NCBI GenBank assembly: GCA_950295325.1
Contig: OX485808.1
Location: 8,002,501-8,066,500 of the forward strand
Origin: Polytrichum commune
Lineage: Eukaryota > Streptophyta > Polytrichopsida > Polytrichales > Polytrichaceae
Direction of reading: 5' to 3'
Length of the DNA: 64,000 nucleotides
Shown: piece after piece, positions 24,846-37,467 of the stretch
How the letters are laid out: each line of letters starts with the position of its first letter
Numbering within the stretch: position 1 is the first letter of the stretch
The notes under the pieces: generated by a model
What the model was told of the DNA's origin: nothing
The model's database searches: none
What the model saw: the letters and a program-made list of their open reading frames with translations, nothing else
Position numbers and translations under genes: made by a program

Positions 24846-25326
24846 ACATTACCGTCAACTACGTCTTCATCAATGAAGACATCGTAGTCTATGTCAATAT
24901 CCTCGTTATCAAGGATATTGTCTTCAATTACCTCGTTCATTTCTACTTCTACGTCTTCAACAACATCGTAACCTTTCGTACCCTCCATTGCAAGAAAATA
25001 TAATAATTGGACACAAAAAAATCAAATAGTTGGATACAAAACAACGAGAATTCAAAAATAATGATGGAAGTTTGGAATTCTTGCAAGAATTTAAAGCTTA
25101 AGCGGTTATGTAATCAAAATTATTTTTATCATAGCTTTTATTTTTTGTCTTTTATATTTGTATTTTTGAGTTTGCCTATCCTAAAAGTAAAAGCTACTTA
25201 AGTTAACGGTCTAATTAGTTTGTGAAATGATCTCTCACCTTGTTATTCCTTTTCACAATTGGGGTAGACTCGATAATTTCCTCTTAAACTGATCGGTCAT
25301 TTTCCTATAGTCTTGAACTTCAACTG

Positions 25327-25600
25327 GTTATTTCTGAAACCCCTGAAATAGGGGAAATCTGTAATTAACTGCCGGCGCTCCCCTGTCATTGGTGCCCAAG
25401 TGGGGGGTGTCAGCCCCCCCTTTCCCCTGTCTCCCTCCCCCTGTGCCCGGGGCCCGCAACCTGCCCGCAGCCCTGGCAGGGCCCGCTGCCCGAACGAATC
25501 CCGGCCGTCCACCGTCCCGGGGCGCATCCATGGCCAGGGTGCACTCTGCCCTTGGTTCTATGGAGCGCCCTAGTGACAGGGCCGGGCGGCCCACCGTGGG
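25327..25600 (-). repeat. Right long GC-rich inverted repeat of the Mutator-like element
   Basis: Reverse-complement partner of 16,740-17,040. The inner continuation (25,255-25,330, around AAATAACCAGTTGAAGTTCA on the minus strand) matches the MITE at 43,917-44,478. Confidence 0.8.
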
Positions 25601-25760
25601 CCATGCCCTTACCTCACCTTGTCTTTTGGAGGGTCAACCGCCCCTTTAATTGGTCAACCATGAGTTGGCACAATTAACGGTTACTCCCTAAACTAGGGGC
25701 GGATGGATGACACCCGGTTGAACTCCATCCCAAACCCCCGGTTAGTTAATGGATAACTCT

Positions 25761-26286
25761 ATTATACTAATTTTTTTGCATTTTACTCTTACAACTCTTG
25801 CCTTGTCACTTGAAATCATCTTCAGGTGCATAGTCATTACAAGGTACACCCTAACCTCCATAATATCACCTTCCGTAATATCATTCCCTCTCTTATAACC
25901 CGAAATCCTAGGGGACGGATGTGCTCAGTTTAAATCTATGTCCTAGTTGTCACATTTCCTTCTCATAATCCATGAAAAGAATTCAAAAAACACCCTTGCA
26001 TGCATCACGTTGTCATCATTGTCATTATTGCAATGTTGACTTTGTGTTATTCCATAGAGTCACCTACTAAACTAATTCTTCATTGGTGCGCATCCGTGTT
26101 AACACTATATACCTCCTTAATATCACAAGCATTTTGGTTGTCACATGCATGATATTAGGGAGGTTAGAGTGTATATGAGCCTAGTGCATTGACACTAGCT
26201 TTTCTCAAATGGTTACAAATGAACAATTTGTCTACACTATGAATTTATGACAGTCATGTAAGTGGAAAGTGAAAACATTGGATACT
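25761..26286. other. Spacer, no gene seen
   Basis: No coding or repeat feature could be supported. Confidence 0.5.
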
Positions 26287-27220
26287 TGTTGTAACCCTTG
26301 CTAGCGTCCTTTAACTATCTTGACGATTTTTCATTTCTAGCAAGGGTCAGGAGCGCTAACCCTTTGCATTCCGCCATGCAAATGATTAGCTCCCCATACC
26401 GCAGACCTCTTAGCCCATAGAAAGGGGCCAACCCTCCTACTCTAGCATTCGGGACTCTCCTCTTAATCGGTAAGCAATGCTTAGATGTGGACTTGTATCC
26501 ATGGAAGTCCAGTCTTTAGTTGATCATCGCATAGCCGGAGCAACACTACAACAACCCGAACCATATTAGGCAACTATGCCCCCATGCTGGCCCAATGCCC
26601 ATGGAGGTTGTGCCGTTCGGCCTCGGGTGGGTTTGGCCTGCCACACCGCCTCACCCATATAAGCCTCTAGGACTTTTGGCAGGCCCTCTACCCGACCGTC
26701 AAGAACCTTTCATCTCTCTATCAAGAGTTGGGGCCAAGTAGACATTTTCCCTTAGCTGTTGAGGCTGGAAGACCCCAACAACTTCAGATTAGCATAACTT
26801 TCTTGTACAATCTTTGATGCTCACATGCAACCATTTCATTATCATCAGCATTTCATGTAGATGCCGATTGATTCCTTGCTTGCCCCATTTGAGCAAGTGC
26901 TGAAGAAGTTGTGTATGTTCAAACCTTGGCAGTCCTGGGAGCCACTCCCAGGCCACTGTTGTCCCACTCAAATTGCCATATCTCCTAGCTCACACCTCCG
27001 TTTGAGGTGTTCTTGAGCATTTTACAATCCGCACGCCATAAGCTACGCATAGCTGATGACCTTACCCTTGTCACACTTAGGGTCTATGGGTGGGAGGTGT
27101 TCCCAACACTAGGATCACTTGGGCCCTCTCACCAACGGCGCCACAAGTCTCGGGTGTCATTCCGAAGTCCCCCCTGTGCCCATGGTGTTTCAAACACTCC
27201 TCATGGAGAGGTGCGCGACA
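26287..27220 (+). mobile_element. Probable solo LTR, second family
   Basis: Starts TGTTGTAACCC and ends GTGCGCGACA, with near-identical 5-bp flanks ATACT (26282-26286) and ATACC (27221-27225). No internal polymerase is seen. Unrelated to LTR copies X, Y and Z. Boundaries are inferred from TG/CA and the imperfect duplication. Confidence 0.5.
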
Positions 27221-28097
27221 ATACCTTTCTAACTTAGATTCTTATTTGTAATTTATCTAACATTGGAGTTATCATTAAAGACCCAAAATGAGAGTCTTGA
27301 ATTGAGATAATAGCTTGATGAGAATGAGCTTGAAAATTAAGGAGTAATTTCCAAAAGCAAATGATATGAGGAGCTCCATAAAGTAATAAAAATGACACCG
27401 CAAGATGTTGTGCCCAGACACATCCCTTGATGGAAGAGCCTCTATGGCGAATTCCAAAAAATGAGAGATTCAGCTCAGGAACCACAAATTAAGTGTTAAC
27501 AATTCTAACGCCATAGCAAAGGTTGATACCCAAGGGTGCACTTTCCATATCACATACAAACTAACGTGAGTGTAATAACGGATTACATAGATTAAGACAT
27601 GAAGGTGCACAATGGTGCATGATATACATGGGGGAGGTATTGTTTGTCTCTAGTGTGTTCAATGACGTATGTTGTAGGACTAGATATCATGAGTTATGTC
27701 CTATAGATTTTCATTGGAATGTGCGTGAATCTCATATATATATAAGTTCTATTTTTAATGAATTGAATTGTGTATGTAGTTGAGGCATTAATCATGTTCT
27801 ATTGAAAACCTTCGTATAAATATATATATGAGTCTATTATTAAGTGCAACATTTATATATACACATGCCCTTTTTTCTCTATGATTTTCTCACGCATATG
27901 AGGTTTTATTTCATAGTCACAACAACAGCATCATTTGCAATTGGACAATGAAGACTGAACCCCCGGGGTTGATAGTCAATTTCATGTACATATCAACACC
28001 CTCCTAATGGTTACCTTCACATGAGGATATTTAGGATGTAGCTAGGCTTTCTTTTTCCACATGAAGAAACTATATTATTTTTGTATCTTTTGATCAA
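27221..28097. other. AT-rich spacer, no gene seen
   Basis: Short ORFs only; no domain is recognised. Confidence 0.45.
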
Positions 28098-30260
28098 TGT
28101 GTATGTTTGACAAATTTCATTTGAAATTCAACTTCAAATTCAAAGTGTCACTTGACATTTTCAAAAAAAAAATGAATGTCAATTGACATATATATTATAT
28201 TCTAGAATGTCACCTCAAATTTGGATTACATAATATTTTAGAAAACTAGTATTTTGTATAATCAAAATACAATCTTGATTTGTAACAAAAAAAACTATCA
28301 ATTGAGCGTAAGTATCCTTTGGTCTCACATGTTTCTCCAAGTGTTGAAGATGGTAGTCCAATCCATTGCATCCACTTCAAGCCCACAAAGAGAGACCCGC
28401 ATAAGAGCATCAAGGGTCTTCAAGTTCAACCCATAATGCAAGTGGCTTTTGATTGCATTTTTGTTTGGAAAATCCTCTCTGACTCACAATTAGCTATACT
28501 TGATGGAATGAATATAACTTTCTGCCAAAGTTGCATAAGTTTAGGCCAATTTGTATGCCATTCCAAATTGCTACCACATATGTCCCAAGCCTCAAATATC
28601 AATTTGTTCTCACACTCATGTCAAAGTGTTTCCGTAAATTCCAGGAGTTCTCCCTTACACATGTCACTTTCTTCTTTAGTGTATTGAAGCTTCAACAAAA
28701 ATATCCTTTCAAGCCACAATTCAGTATTTGTGATTAGGTCACTATCATTGCTAGGATAATTACGAGGGTTGAAAAGTTTGGCTACATTCAATTCCTGAAA
28801 GTCTAGGAAACTATCATTCAAAGCATGAACAATTCTTTGCACATAAGATGAACCCAATAATATGCATTATTATAGTTTATTGGGCCCATCAATTGCCAAT
28901 GCATGAATAATACAATCTCTATTATTTTTTTCATAACTCAATTGAAGATTTCTTACATATCCCCTCAAGATTTTTTCCAAGTTCTTGCTTGTACGACCAA
29001 ACATTGGTCCATTCCCAGATTAAAGGAGACGTGATAAAATTAAAATAGTGATATTGATGGTTGCAGTATTAGTTGTGATATCAACTATATCATATTGAAA
29101 TTTGAGATTCAATTTATTCAACTCTTGTAAAACATCTATAAGCAAGTTCAAGTAAAAATGAAATATAAAAGAGCACATGATCTCATACCAATGTTGTTCT
29201 TCATTTGTGAATAATTCCAATAATACCAACATGCATTGTAGTAAGCAGGTCATGACATTACCTCGATCACCGTACTGCATGAATTTGTAAAACCTTTACA
29301 TAATCTTCTTCAAATACATCCTTCAACAATCTTTTGAGCACGTTGCTTCAATTGGTAGCCCACCCACTTGTAAACTTTGTTAGCAAAATGATTCAACATT
29401 TGAACTCTAGAGAAACTCTAGTTGCAACTAAAGCTTCACAATGTGTAATACAATGCACATTTATGAGAGTTGGAACCTCTACACACATTCTAGACACTAG
29501 TCATGTACAGTGTCCCCTCATACTAGAAGCTCCATCAGTGGCTAAAGCTACTTGGTTGAGGGACATCTAATGCATTTTCTCCAATAGTCTTGTGACAACC
29601 TCGTACATAGATTATGTTATATCACCATCATGAAGAGCCAAATCTTAGCAAATCTTGTAACATAAGGTCCTTTCCCATTATTTGATGAATACACAACATG
29701 AACAAATAAATGTTCAAGAGTTCAATCATTGGCCTCATCTATCATCAAAGAATAAAATGGGGAGAGAATTGTGCCTCTCTTAAAAGTTCATCATTGATAA
29801 ATTGACATACTTTAGGAACTTATGAATACCGATGGCATTCAAATCACATACCCAACAACAAAATTGCTTCCAATCTAGCTTCGATTCAGCCATTGTGAAT
29901 TGTACACTGTACATTAAATTAAATTTGAAGGGGATCTTTGCACTATACAAAGTCTACCTCAAATCATCCCAATGTCAAGCCGAGACGCCTTAGAATTAAA
30001 CCAATATTTAACCAGCCAAAGCATCACTCTTCAAGATCTGGGGCAAATTATTCCGCAATTTATAGTACTTAAACTACCTAGTAATACGTGTCATTTCAAT
30101 TTTTAACGTGTCAATTGACATGTGTTTTTTATCTTCACAAGTTACAATACATATCAAATTCTAAATTGTGCGTGTCAATTGACGTGCAATGTTTTTTTTG
30201 GTACAAGTTTTTGCATGTCAAAAGTGAAAAAATTTACAAACTTTTTGTCAAACATACACA
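28098..30260 (-). mobile_element. Decayed hAT-type element with DUF4371-like remnants
   Basis: Inverted ends TGTGTATGTTTGACAAA at both sides. The minus strand holds broken pieces typical of DUF4371/hAT transposases: PFYSLMIDEAND followed by HLFVHVVYSSNNGKGPYV (about 29,760-29,660), then DIVDITTNTATIN, and near the C-terminus VHALNDSFLDFQELNVAKLF (28,857-28,700). Many stops and shifts are present. An internally deleted relative lies at 36,208-36,914 in opposite orientation. No clear 8-bp duplication was found. Confidence 0.6.
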
Positions 30261-30412
30261 TTGGAGAGACCATACTACTTGATCACTTCAACTTTGATCA
30301 TATCTGCAAATCCATATGTAATCCTGAGACAAATATTTGGAGCACATTGGTTATAGGACAAGGGCTACCACCTCCTGTGATCTCTATCTCTAATTTTACG
30401 ATGATATTTTGT

Positions 30413-31050
30413 CTACACATGTGTATATGGAGCATTTACATTGGTTTGAAGTTCATGTTGACTAGTGGCTTCAAGCTTTTCATCTAGAATAATCAACAAA
30501 TACAATAACCCTGATGGAACACTCCCATCAAGTAACAAAGGCAAGTTGATCAGGTTTAGGTCTTTTTCAAAGATGTCTTCAATAAATTTTTCTTTTTCAT
30601 CCTTGTCATACTCCTCTGCTTTTCCTTTGGGTATGTTGTCCGCAGGGCCACAACACCTGATTAAAATCTCATAGGCTCGATCTTTCTCTCTGTCACTAGG
30701 TTTTTTCCTACTCAGCCATACTTTGAAATCAAACCTCTCGTGTTTAGTGTTGGATTGCAACATCTTACTGAAAGTGCACAACACCTTGAGTATGCAAATA
30801 TTGAAAATTCTGATGATCACGCAGGGTATATAGCATAGCAAATTAAGCCCAAGTTGTAGGTTGCACACTGTGTGCCCTATCCATTTGTCAGGAAGTTTCT
30901 CAAAATCTGCATTGGATTCGGATTCAACATACAAAGAATTCCGTCCCAACATGTAGGCAACAGTCGCCTTGGTAAAATCATCTGGTGAAGGCCCTTTGTC
31001 GAACAAAAAGATTATCTTGAAGTCTTTCCAAAATCCTTGATCTTTAGAAC
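30413..31050 (-). CDS. Unrecognised exon or exons with good acceptor
   Basis: A strong acceptor (poly-T then CAG|GTTCT) opens an ORF starting SKDQGFWKDFKIIFLFDKGP and running about 210 residues without a stop. The middle part (IIRIFNICILKVLCTFSKML) reads like intron. The later part is charged (DREKDRAYEILIRCC, KGKAEEYDKDEKEKFIEDIF). No family is recognised. It may be two exons of a host gene or a captured fragment. No start codon or partner exon was found. Confidence 0.35.
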
Positions 31051-31135
31051 CTGAAAAAAAAAAACAGCAGCCAAAGAATGCAACAACTGTTCTATTACTT
31101 ACAAATAACATGAATGAGAAGGCAACATCTGGCAT

Positions 31136-33519
31136 GGCATGATAAAGATTCTTATAGATGGATTATTGTTCTTATTTAACAATTTATGAACCCAATGAGA
31201 GTTCAATAATAGACAATAATCGAACTAATCTGAACTAAAAACTTGAATATGGTGGGAACTTCAAGTTTCATCAAGAACTATATAAGCAACCACGGAACTG
31301 TAATATTGCTAAACTAAGTGAAGAAGTGAGGGAAAAAAGAGCATGCTACTGAATGCAACCTCAAATTTTCAAAATGATCAAAATCAACAAACTTGGACAA
31401 GACCCACATTTTTTGATGTGCCCAACCAACTTACATCTCCTTACTTAACATGTTGTTTTTGTTAACATATGTCATTGAGTTATTCTAAATTTTGTACATA
31501 TATGTCACATAACCCACCATTTAAGGTAGGATACATAGCTTGCAAAGAAAAACATTTATTAGGTCATTCTTGCTTCTAAACGGAGCATAGTCACATCAAT
31601 TATGATTGTGTGTATATATAAATTAAATTTGATATATTAGAGACTAAAATCAATGCAAACTATAGTTTGCACAACCCACTATAGCTTACAAACTAGCACA
31701 AATTGAACTCGTCATTAAAATAGAATTTACTACAATAATCTAGTACATATGCGGTGGAAACACATGGGACCGATCTAGTTTCGTGGCACATTAGTATATT
31801 GTTTAGTTTGTGTGGATAGTTATGTTTCTAAATCAAAACTTTGGATAGGTCTAGCCTTGGTAATGGGATGAGTGTCGCCTTGCAATTAGGGTGAGAAGTT
31901 CCCAAATCCAATGATGAATCCAAGCTTCCCTGACATATCCCCAAACACATTCTAGCTTTTATCAAGAGATATAACAAGACTAAATAGTTTTATGAAAAGA
32001 GAAAGCATGTTTAATTTTGTTACATATCTTAATTGGACACCTCTATTTGAGTGGTGTGTGTTTAAGGTGTGGTTTTAAGAATAAACTCCAAAAAACATTT
32101 GTTTAGTATAAGACAGTGACCTACGTGCTCAAATTTGTTACCCAATCTACACTCAAAAGTCACAATAATATGATCATTTAATATATTAAGAAAGAGAACC
32201 TCACTTGGAATATGAGTAAGATATTCATTTGAGCTTTCGATTGAAAATGATGAGGAATATGAGTACCGCCTTAATTTGGATTTGCTAATCATCATGGACC
32301 GCCATAAAATTACTAAGTCTAGTGAGTGTGATCTCTTTCTAAAGGGGGACACCGTTACCCCAACCTACATTGCTAGCAAGATCCACCTTGCAAGATTCCC
32401 AGCCTAGCCACGTTCAGCATATCAAAGAACATGGCTAGCTAGTGTTGCAAGCCATGTGGGGCCTTGGCAAGCCAACAAACATACAAAAAATTAGAAATTG
32501 ATTTCAAGAAAATTTATGTATCTCAAGCCATGATGCCAGCCCACCCATTGGCTCACCTTCACAAAGTGAACAACACTCAAGCTGAGTATTATTCATTTAG
32601 TCACAAAGGTGGCCCAACATAAATGGGGCATGATCCTCCCAAACTTCCCGGCGCTAAGGTGCAAGATTCAAGTGTTGAGTATTTTAACTAATAATTGTGT
32701 GTTTCCATTTGAATAGAAGGGTATGTGCAGAGGCAATGAAACTATCCATTGTAGGCGTGCTTAGGAATTTTGAGAGTTATTAATTAATATGGGTGAGTTT
32801 CCTTGTAGGCCACTCACCCACCAAATTCTAGTGGGAATAAGGACAAACTTGCCCAAATGTAGATGGAATCGGGTGGGGGACTAGGGTTCATATGTGCCAA
32901 CTAGTTATTCTTATCTTCTCCAATCCAGGCCCACCTACTAACCTCCTCCTCTAGGTTACCATTAGTGGACCTCCTCCTTCAATCATTTGGTGACTTGCAC
33001 TTGTAGGTAAAAAAATGCTTTAGTGGGAGTCTTAATTGATATTTAAGTAAAATTGGACTAAGTCGAGATTTATAACATGTTGAAATTTATGATAGGATCC
33101 AATGATAAGGTTGTATTATAAGATCCTCCAATAGAATATGCAAAATTGATTATGATAATATCATGGCAATTTTTAATTGTATTTTCACTATGCAATGTTT
33201 ATTTTATTTTATGAATTTATCAAAAAATAAACTTTTGAATTTTTGTCATGATATTTTAATCGCATAACATTCACATATCTCCCATACAAGTTTGGTGTTG
33301 TTAAAAATGTATGAGAGGACCTACCCATAGACGTGAAGCAACCAAAAAATCCAAGTTTGAAAAATTTGTCCAAATATACTTAAATGTGAGTTTCTAGCAG
33401 CCCATGTCCATGACCCTACATAATCTAATAAACCACCATAATGTGATTGGTTGGCTACTTGTGCTCATCTACATGGCAACACCTCCCAACCCACCCACTA
33501 TTATGAAGAATCTGGTGGG
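31136..33519. other. 2.4-kb stretch without a recognised gene
   Basis: AT-rich with scattered short ORFs. Nothing beyond low-complexity stretches could be supported. Confidence 0.5.
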
Positions 33520-33720
33520 CGACGGCCTAAGGGGCGGGCACATGAGTGAAGGGGGGGCCTCAGCCCCCGCCTGGCGCATGCCAGGTGGCCCCCTGTGGTT
33601 GGTCGGCGGGGGGGGGCCGTCAGACCCCACATCCGGGCTGACGGGACCCGCCCCCACGCCTCCGCTCCGCCCTCCGCCACCCAGCCCCCCCCCTTCTTGG
33701 AAATTGCCGGGGGGGTCAAT

Positions 33721-33746
33721 TTTTTTTTTTTTTTTTTTTTTTTTTA
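33721..33746 (+). repeat. Poly-T tract at the left end of the Harbinger element
   Basis: About 26 consecutive T following GGGGGGGTCAA. Confidence 0.9.
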
Positions 33747-33861
33747 TAAGTTGAAAAAATCTACTCTAGAATGACGGTTAACTTTTTGGAGCCCAACGCT
33801 TAAATGGGTTTAGAGGCCCAGCTCCTTACTCATTTTTAGGGAGCATTGTTGTTGGAACAAT

Positions 33862-35174
33862 ATGGCTACGAGCGAGGAGATAATTCTAGTTTTTTTTGCC
33901 TTTATGGTAGTGTTTTTGACGTTTCCTCTTCGAAGAGCTCGTGCTAGGCCAAGTTTAGATTTGTTGGAATTTAGTGTTGGGGCTCGTTATTTTCCCGTAG
34001 TCGTGGTATATTCTTCGATGCGGCATTTTCCACAACGGTTGTGGTGGATCGAGCTGAGGCAAAACGTGCATTACGATGTTGTCGAAAGGGATGTATGGCA
34101 TATAATTCCTGACATGTTGGACCGCAAATACCGTAAGAGTTATAGAATGAGTTTTTTGGCTTTTGAGCATTTAGTTTCGGAGTTGACCCCATTTTTGCGT
34201 CCCACTGCTAATATATTTGTGCGGCCTCAAATACCTATTAGAAAACAAATATCTTTAGTTGTGTACCGATTGGCTCAAGGTCTATCTTGTAAGGCTATGG
34301 ATAATTTATACGGTTGTGGCGAATCTACCATTAGAAAATACACGCTTATAGTTTGCAAAGTTCTTTCTTCTCAAGATGGATTATTCGGCAGATATATTTA
34401 CGCACCTATTGGACATAGACTAACCGTTACCATTCGCAAGTTTCGTGAGAAAACCGGTTTGCCTAACGTGGTAGGTGTCATTAATGGTACACATATTCCT
34501 TTGTCTTCAAAACCTTAACGGGGTTTAACTCCTATGCCTTGTGATTTTTTTAGTAGGGAAAAATTTCACAGTGTGTTGTTACAACCTGTGTGCGATTCAG
34601 AAAGGTTTTTTTGGAATGTTTGTGCAGGACAACCTGGAGGAGTACATGATGCTGCGCAATTTGCATGGTCTGGACTTTATGCGCAGTTACGAAGACGAGA
34701 CATACTACTGGAACCAGTTTTAAAGATATGTGGAGTTGAAGTTCGGCCGTACTTGCTTGGTGATTCAGCCTACCCTAGCCGTCTATATTTACTGAAGAAT
34801 TTTAAGGCTAATGTCATGGACCTAGGTTCAATGACAAAAAAAGATTTGATGAGTCGGTGAATTCGGGTAGGGTTGTGATTGAGCATGCATTTGGAGCACT
34901 TAAGAATCGATGGAGAATTCTTAAGCACTTCAATATGAATATGGATAGAGCTGCCACAGTGACCCTCGCATGTTGTGTTCTTCAAAACTTTTGTGAGATA
35001 TATGCCGAGCGAGTTCCGTTGCTAGAGAACGTCGCTCAGAGTCCGGATCCTTTTGTTGGAGTTCGTAGGGGTGCTATGAGATTGTCTGGCAATGATAGGG
35101 CTGGGAAGGTAGCTGGGGAACAAATGAGAGCAGCGATTTTTGAATCGTGGGTTGCCAGAAACCCTAATGTATAA
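33862..35174 (+). pseudogene. HARBI1-like PIF/Harbinger transposase (one stop, one shift, first Asp lost)
   Basis: ATG at 33862. The N-terminal helical part (KSYRMSFLAFEHLVSELTPF) is followed by the DDE_Tnp_4 core. GVINGTHIP has Asn where the family has the catalytic Asp of GxIDGTHIP. The second region is GGVHDAAQFAWS, then GDSAYP and VVIEHAFGALKNRW, which carries the Glu. TAA at 34516-34518 breaks the frame. A one-base shift lies in an A7 run near 34,845, after which the frame reads RFDESVNSGRVVIEHAFG. Total about 435 residues, close to family length. The catalytic substitution suggests it is inactive. Confidence 0.85.
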
Positions 35175-36207
35175 ACTATTATATAATATTATTTTATGAT
35201 ATTGTACGTGCTATAAAATATTGTATGTTTTAGTATGACTATGTGAAATATATTTTGCACAAATATTGTATACGACTCACTGCATTGTAGACAACCGACA
35301 CATGTTTGGCACTTTTACTATGTGATGACTTTACCTTCAAAAATCATCTACAAACCCTAAATAAACATTTTAGAAAGTTTAGGGTTACATTACCTATGCA
35401 ATATGTCATATAATGCATGTTAGGATCTATAGTACACCAAACTTAAAACTTGATGAACTACACTTTAGTAAGTAGGGTTCACATTAAATGTAAAATTTAT
35501 TCCTAGATTTTTCTCTAAACAACTTTTAGTATATATTAACTATATGTGTGGAATAAATAAATGTATTACACAATATGAGTTTCCATCTAAATTACATGTG
35601 TTTAATGTAACCTTCAAATAATGAAACATGCCCAGCAAGAATGACGTGCAACATCTTACCATTTTCAAAATTAAAATTAAATTGTCATTTATGTGCTAGG
35701 AAAGTGGAAGACCATTCATCATTTCGTGTGTGAATGATTCGTTCTTTTTGGCCTTCAAGTTTGATATTTGAAAGTATTGGTTACTACAATGTGGTTGGCG
35801 TGTTGATACAATCTAACACTAGTAATAGGACACTCGTTTATATGACACCCTCGATATTACAACACATTTTTGTCGAAACCAAACGTTTTAATTCAAAACA
35901 CACTTTTTTATTGGAATATGACAGTAGATAATACGACATTTACAATATTGGTTTTGTCATATTAAAGAGGTGGTTGATGCTCAGTTCTTTTCATATATGT
36001 TATATTCTCTGAAATACATTGATGTTCACTTGGAAACTAGTTGAGAACTTAATGAAATTTTTTTTAAGTTAACAACTTGAATTTTTTAATTCTTATTTCA
36101 ATATTCCTTGATCTAATTCGTATTTGATTAAAATCATAAGTTATTGTTTCATAACATATATGTTGCTTACTTTAGTTATGTAGATACATGCTATTCGTTG
36201 TGAGCGG

Positions 36208-36914
36208 TGTACATGTTTGACAAAGTTTTTGCAAGTTGTTTTCTTTTGACACGCAAAAACTTGCTCAAAAAATAAACGCAGGCCAATTGACACGCACATT
36301 TTAGAAATTGACTTGTGAGGAAAAAATTACACACGTCAAGTGACACAGTGAAAATTCAAATGGCACATATTACTACGCAACTTAACTACTATGAACTGCA
36401 CCTTAAGTATATGGAAAACACAACCCATAACATTAGCTGAAATTCCTAAACTCACCTACAAACTGAAGTTCAACTTTGCTCTCGCAATTTTCTTTTGTAA
36501 CCGGGAACAACGTGAGACAACGTGAAAGAGAATTTTCCAAACAAAATGTAATCAAAAGCCACTTGCGTAATGAGTTGGACTTGAAGACCATTGATGCTCT
36601 TATGGAGGTTTCTATTTGTGGGCTCCAAATTTATGCAATGGTATGGGCTACCATCTTCAACATTTGGAGAAATATGCAAGACCGCCGGATACGTACGTTC
36701 AATTGATTTTTTATTTATTTATTTAACAAATCAAGATTGCATATTGATTATTCAAAATATGAGATTTCCTAAAATATTGTGTAAGCCAAAATTGAGATGA
36801 CATTTTGAAACAAAAAGTAGATGCCAATTGACATTCATTTTTGGTTTTCAAGAAAGTCATGTGACACTTTGAATTTGAACTTAAACGTCAAATCAAATTT
36901 GTCAAACATAGACA
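36208..36914 (+). mobile_element. 707-bp internally deleted relative of the hAT-type element at 28,098
   Basis: Ends TGTACATGTTTGACAAA and, complemented, TGTCTATGTTTGACAAA. The interior 36,530-36,680 is an inverted copy of 28,330-28,480 (shared AAGTGGCTTTTGATT). Nested within the Harbinger element. Confidence 0.6.
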
Positions 36915-37467
36915 TTGGTTGTGAGTACACCCTCTTTGGATGCACACCAATTTAGAAATTCATTGTGCTATTCATTATGTAGTAATTAGTCATATGAATA
37001 TAAATAAAATATGAGCGGGTAAATAATCAATGTGGGCCACACTAATGTTGTGGTGAATGTGAAAATAATGTGGGTGAAAGACTTTCAGTGTTTCCATTAG
37101 TTTTCATAAGAAGTCCTCACCAACACAATGATTTCAATAACTTGACAAGAGTTTCATAAAATAAACAATCACCACATAAAATTCGGTTAAACCTAAACCA
37201 TTTCACACTTAATACGGTTCATATCGGGGCGGGGGATGGTTGTAACATATTACTCAGTGAATTTTATAATTCTCTAAAAGAAATGAAGCCACCCCAAAAT
37301 ATAATTTACATTATTGAATAAAGGTAGATAGAAAGTAGGTATACACATGACATATAATCAACTAAATATGTAGATTTTATTAATAAAGAAATACAACAAT
37401 AATATTATATTGCATAATAAGAAAAAGAACACACAATCCAATACATTCAGTTGCTACATTGCTAGCC

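Larger units (their letters stand above)
19090..24988 (-). pseudogene. Mutator-like transposase with SWIM zinc finger, interrupted by a hAT element
   Basis: Inferred exons (minus): 24988-24854 continuing at 23458-about 22860, 22713-22477, about 22365-21220, 21095-20229 and 19517-19090. The core has AWAIDSTFKTNQYGLPLYA (first catalytic Asp), NAIVIDKNTTEFNAF (second Asp) and TTNLVERLWHF (Glu), as in MULE transposases. A SWIM finger follows (CECEDRVSICKHLL). The last exon has a Cys/His cluster (CDGEQCKDCHNC). In-frame stops lie at 22930-22932, 21581-21583 (before FHVKKAW) and 20464-20466. Removing the hAT element and one TSD copy rejoins the first exon in frame. Confidence 0.75.
16366..25760 (-). 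mobile_element. 9.4-kb Mutator-like element with nested LTR and hAT insertions
   Basis: Outer ends are AGAGTTATCC (16,366) and GGATAACTCT (25,760). GC-rich subterminal blocks at about 16,740-17,040 and 25,327-25,600 are long inverted copies of each other, sharing CCTGTCACTAGGGCGCTCCA and GCAGTTAATTACAGATTTCC. The Mutator transposase gene lies inside. Two later insertions are marked by clean duplications: LTR copy Y and a hAT element. The flanks ATTATGCAATT and ATTATACTAAT are only weakly alike, so a target-site duplication is not secure. Confidence 0.65.
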
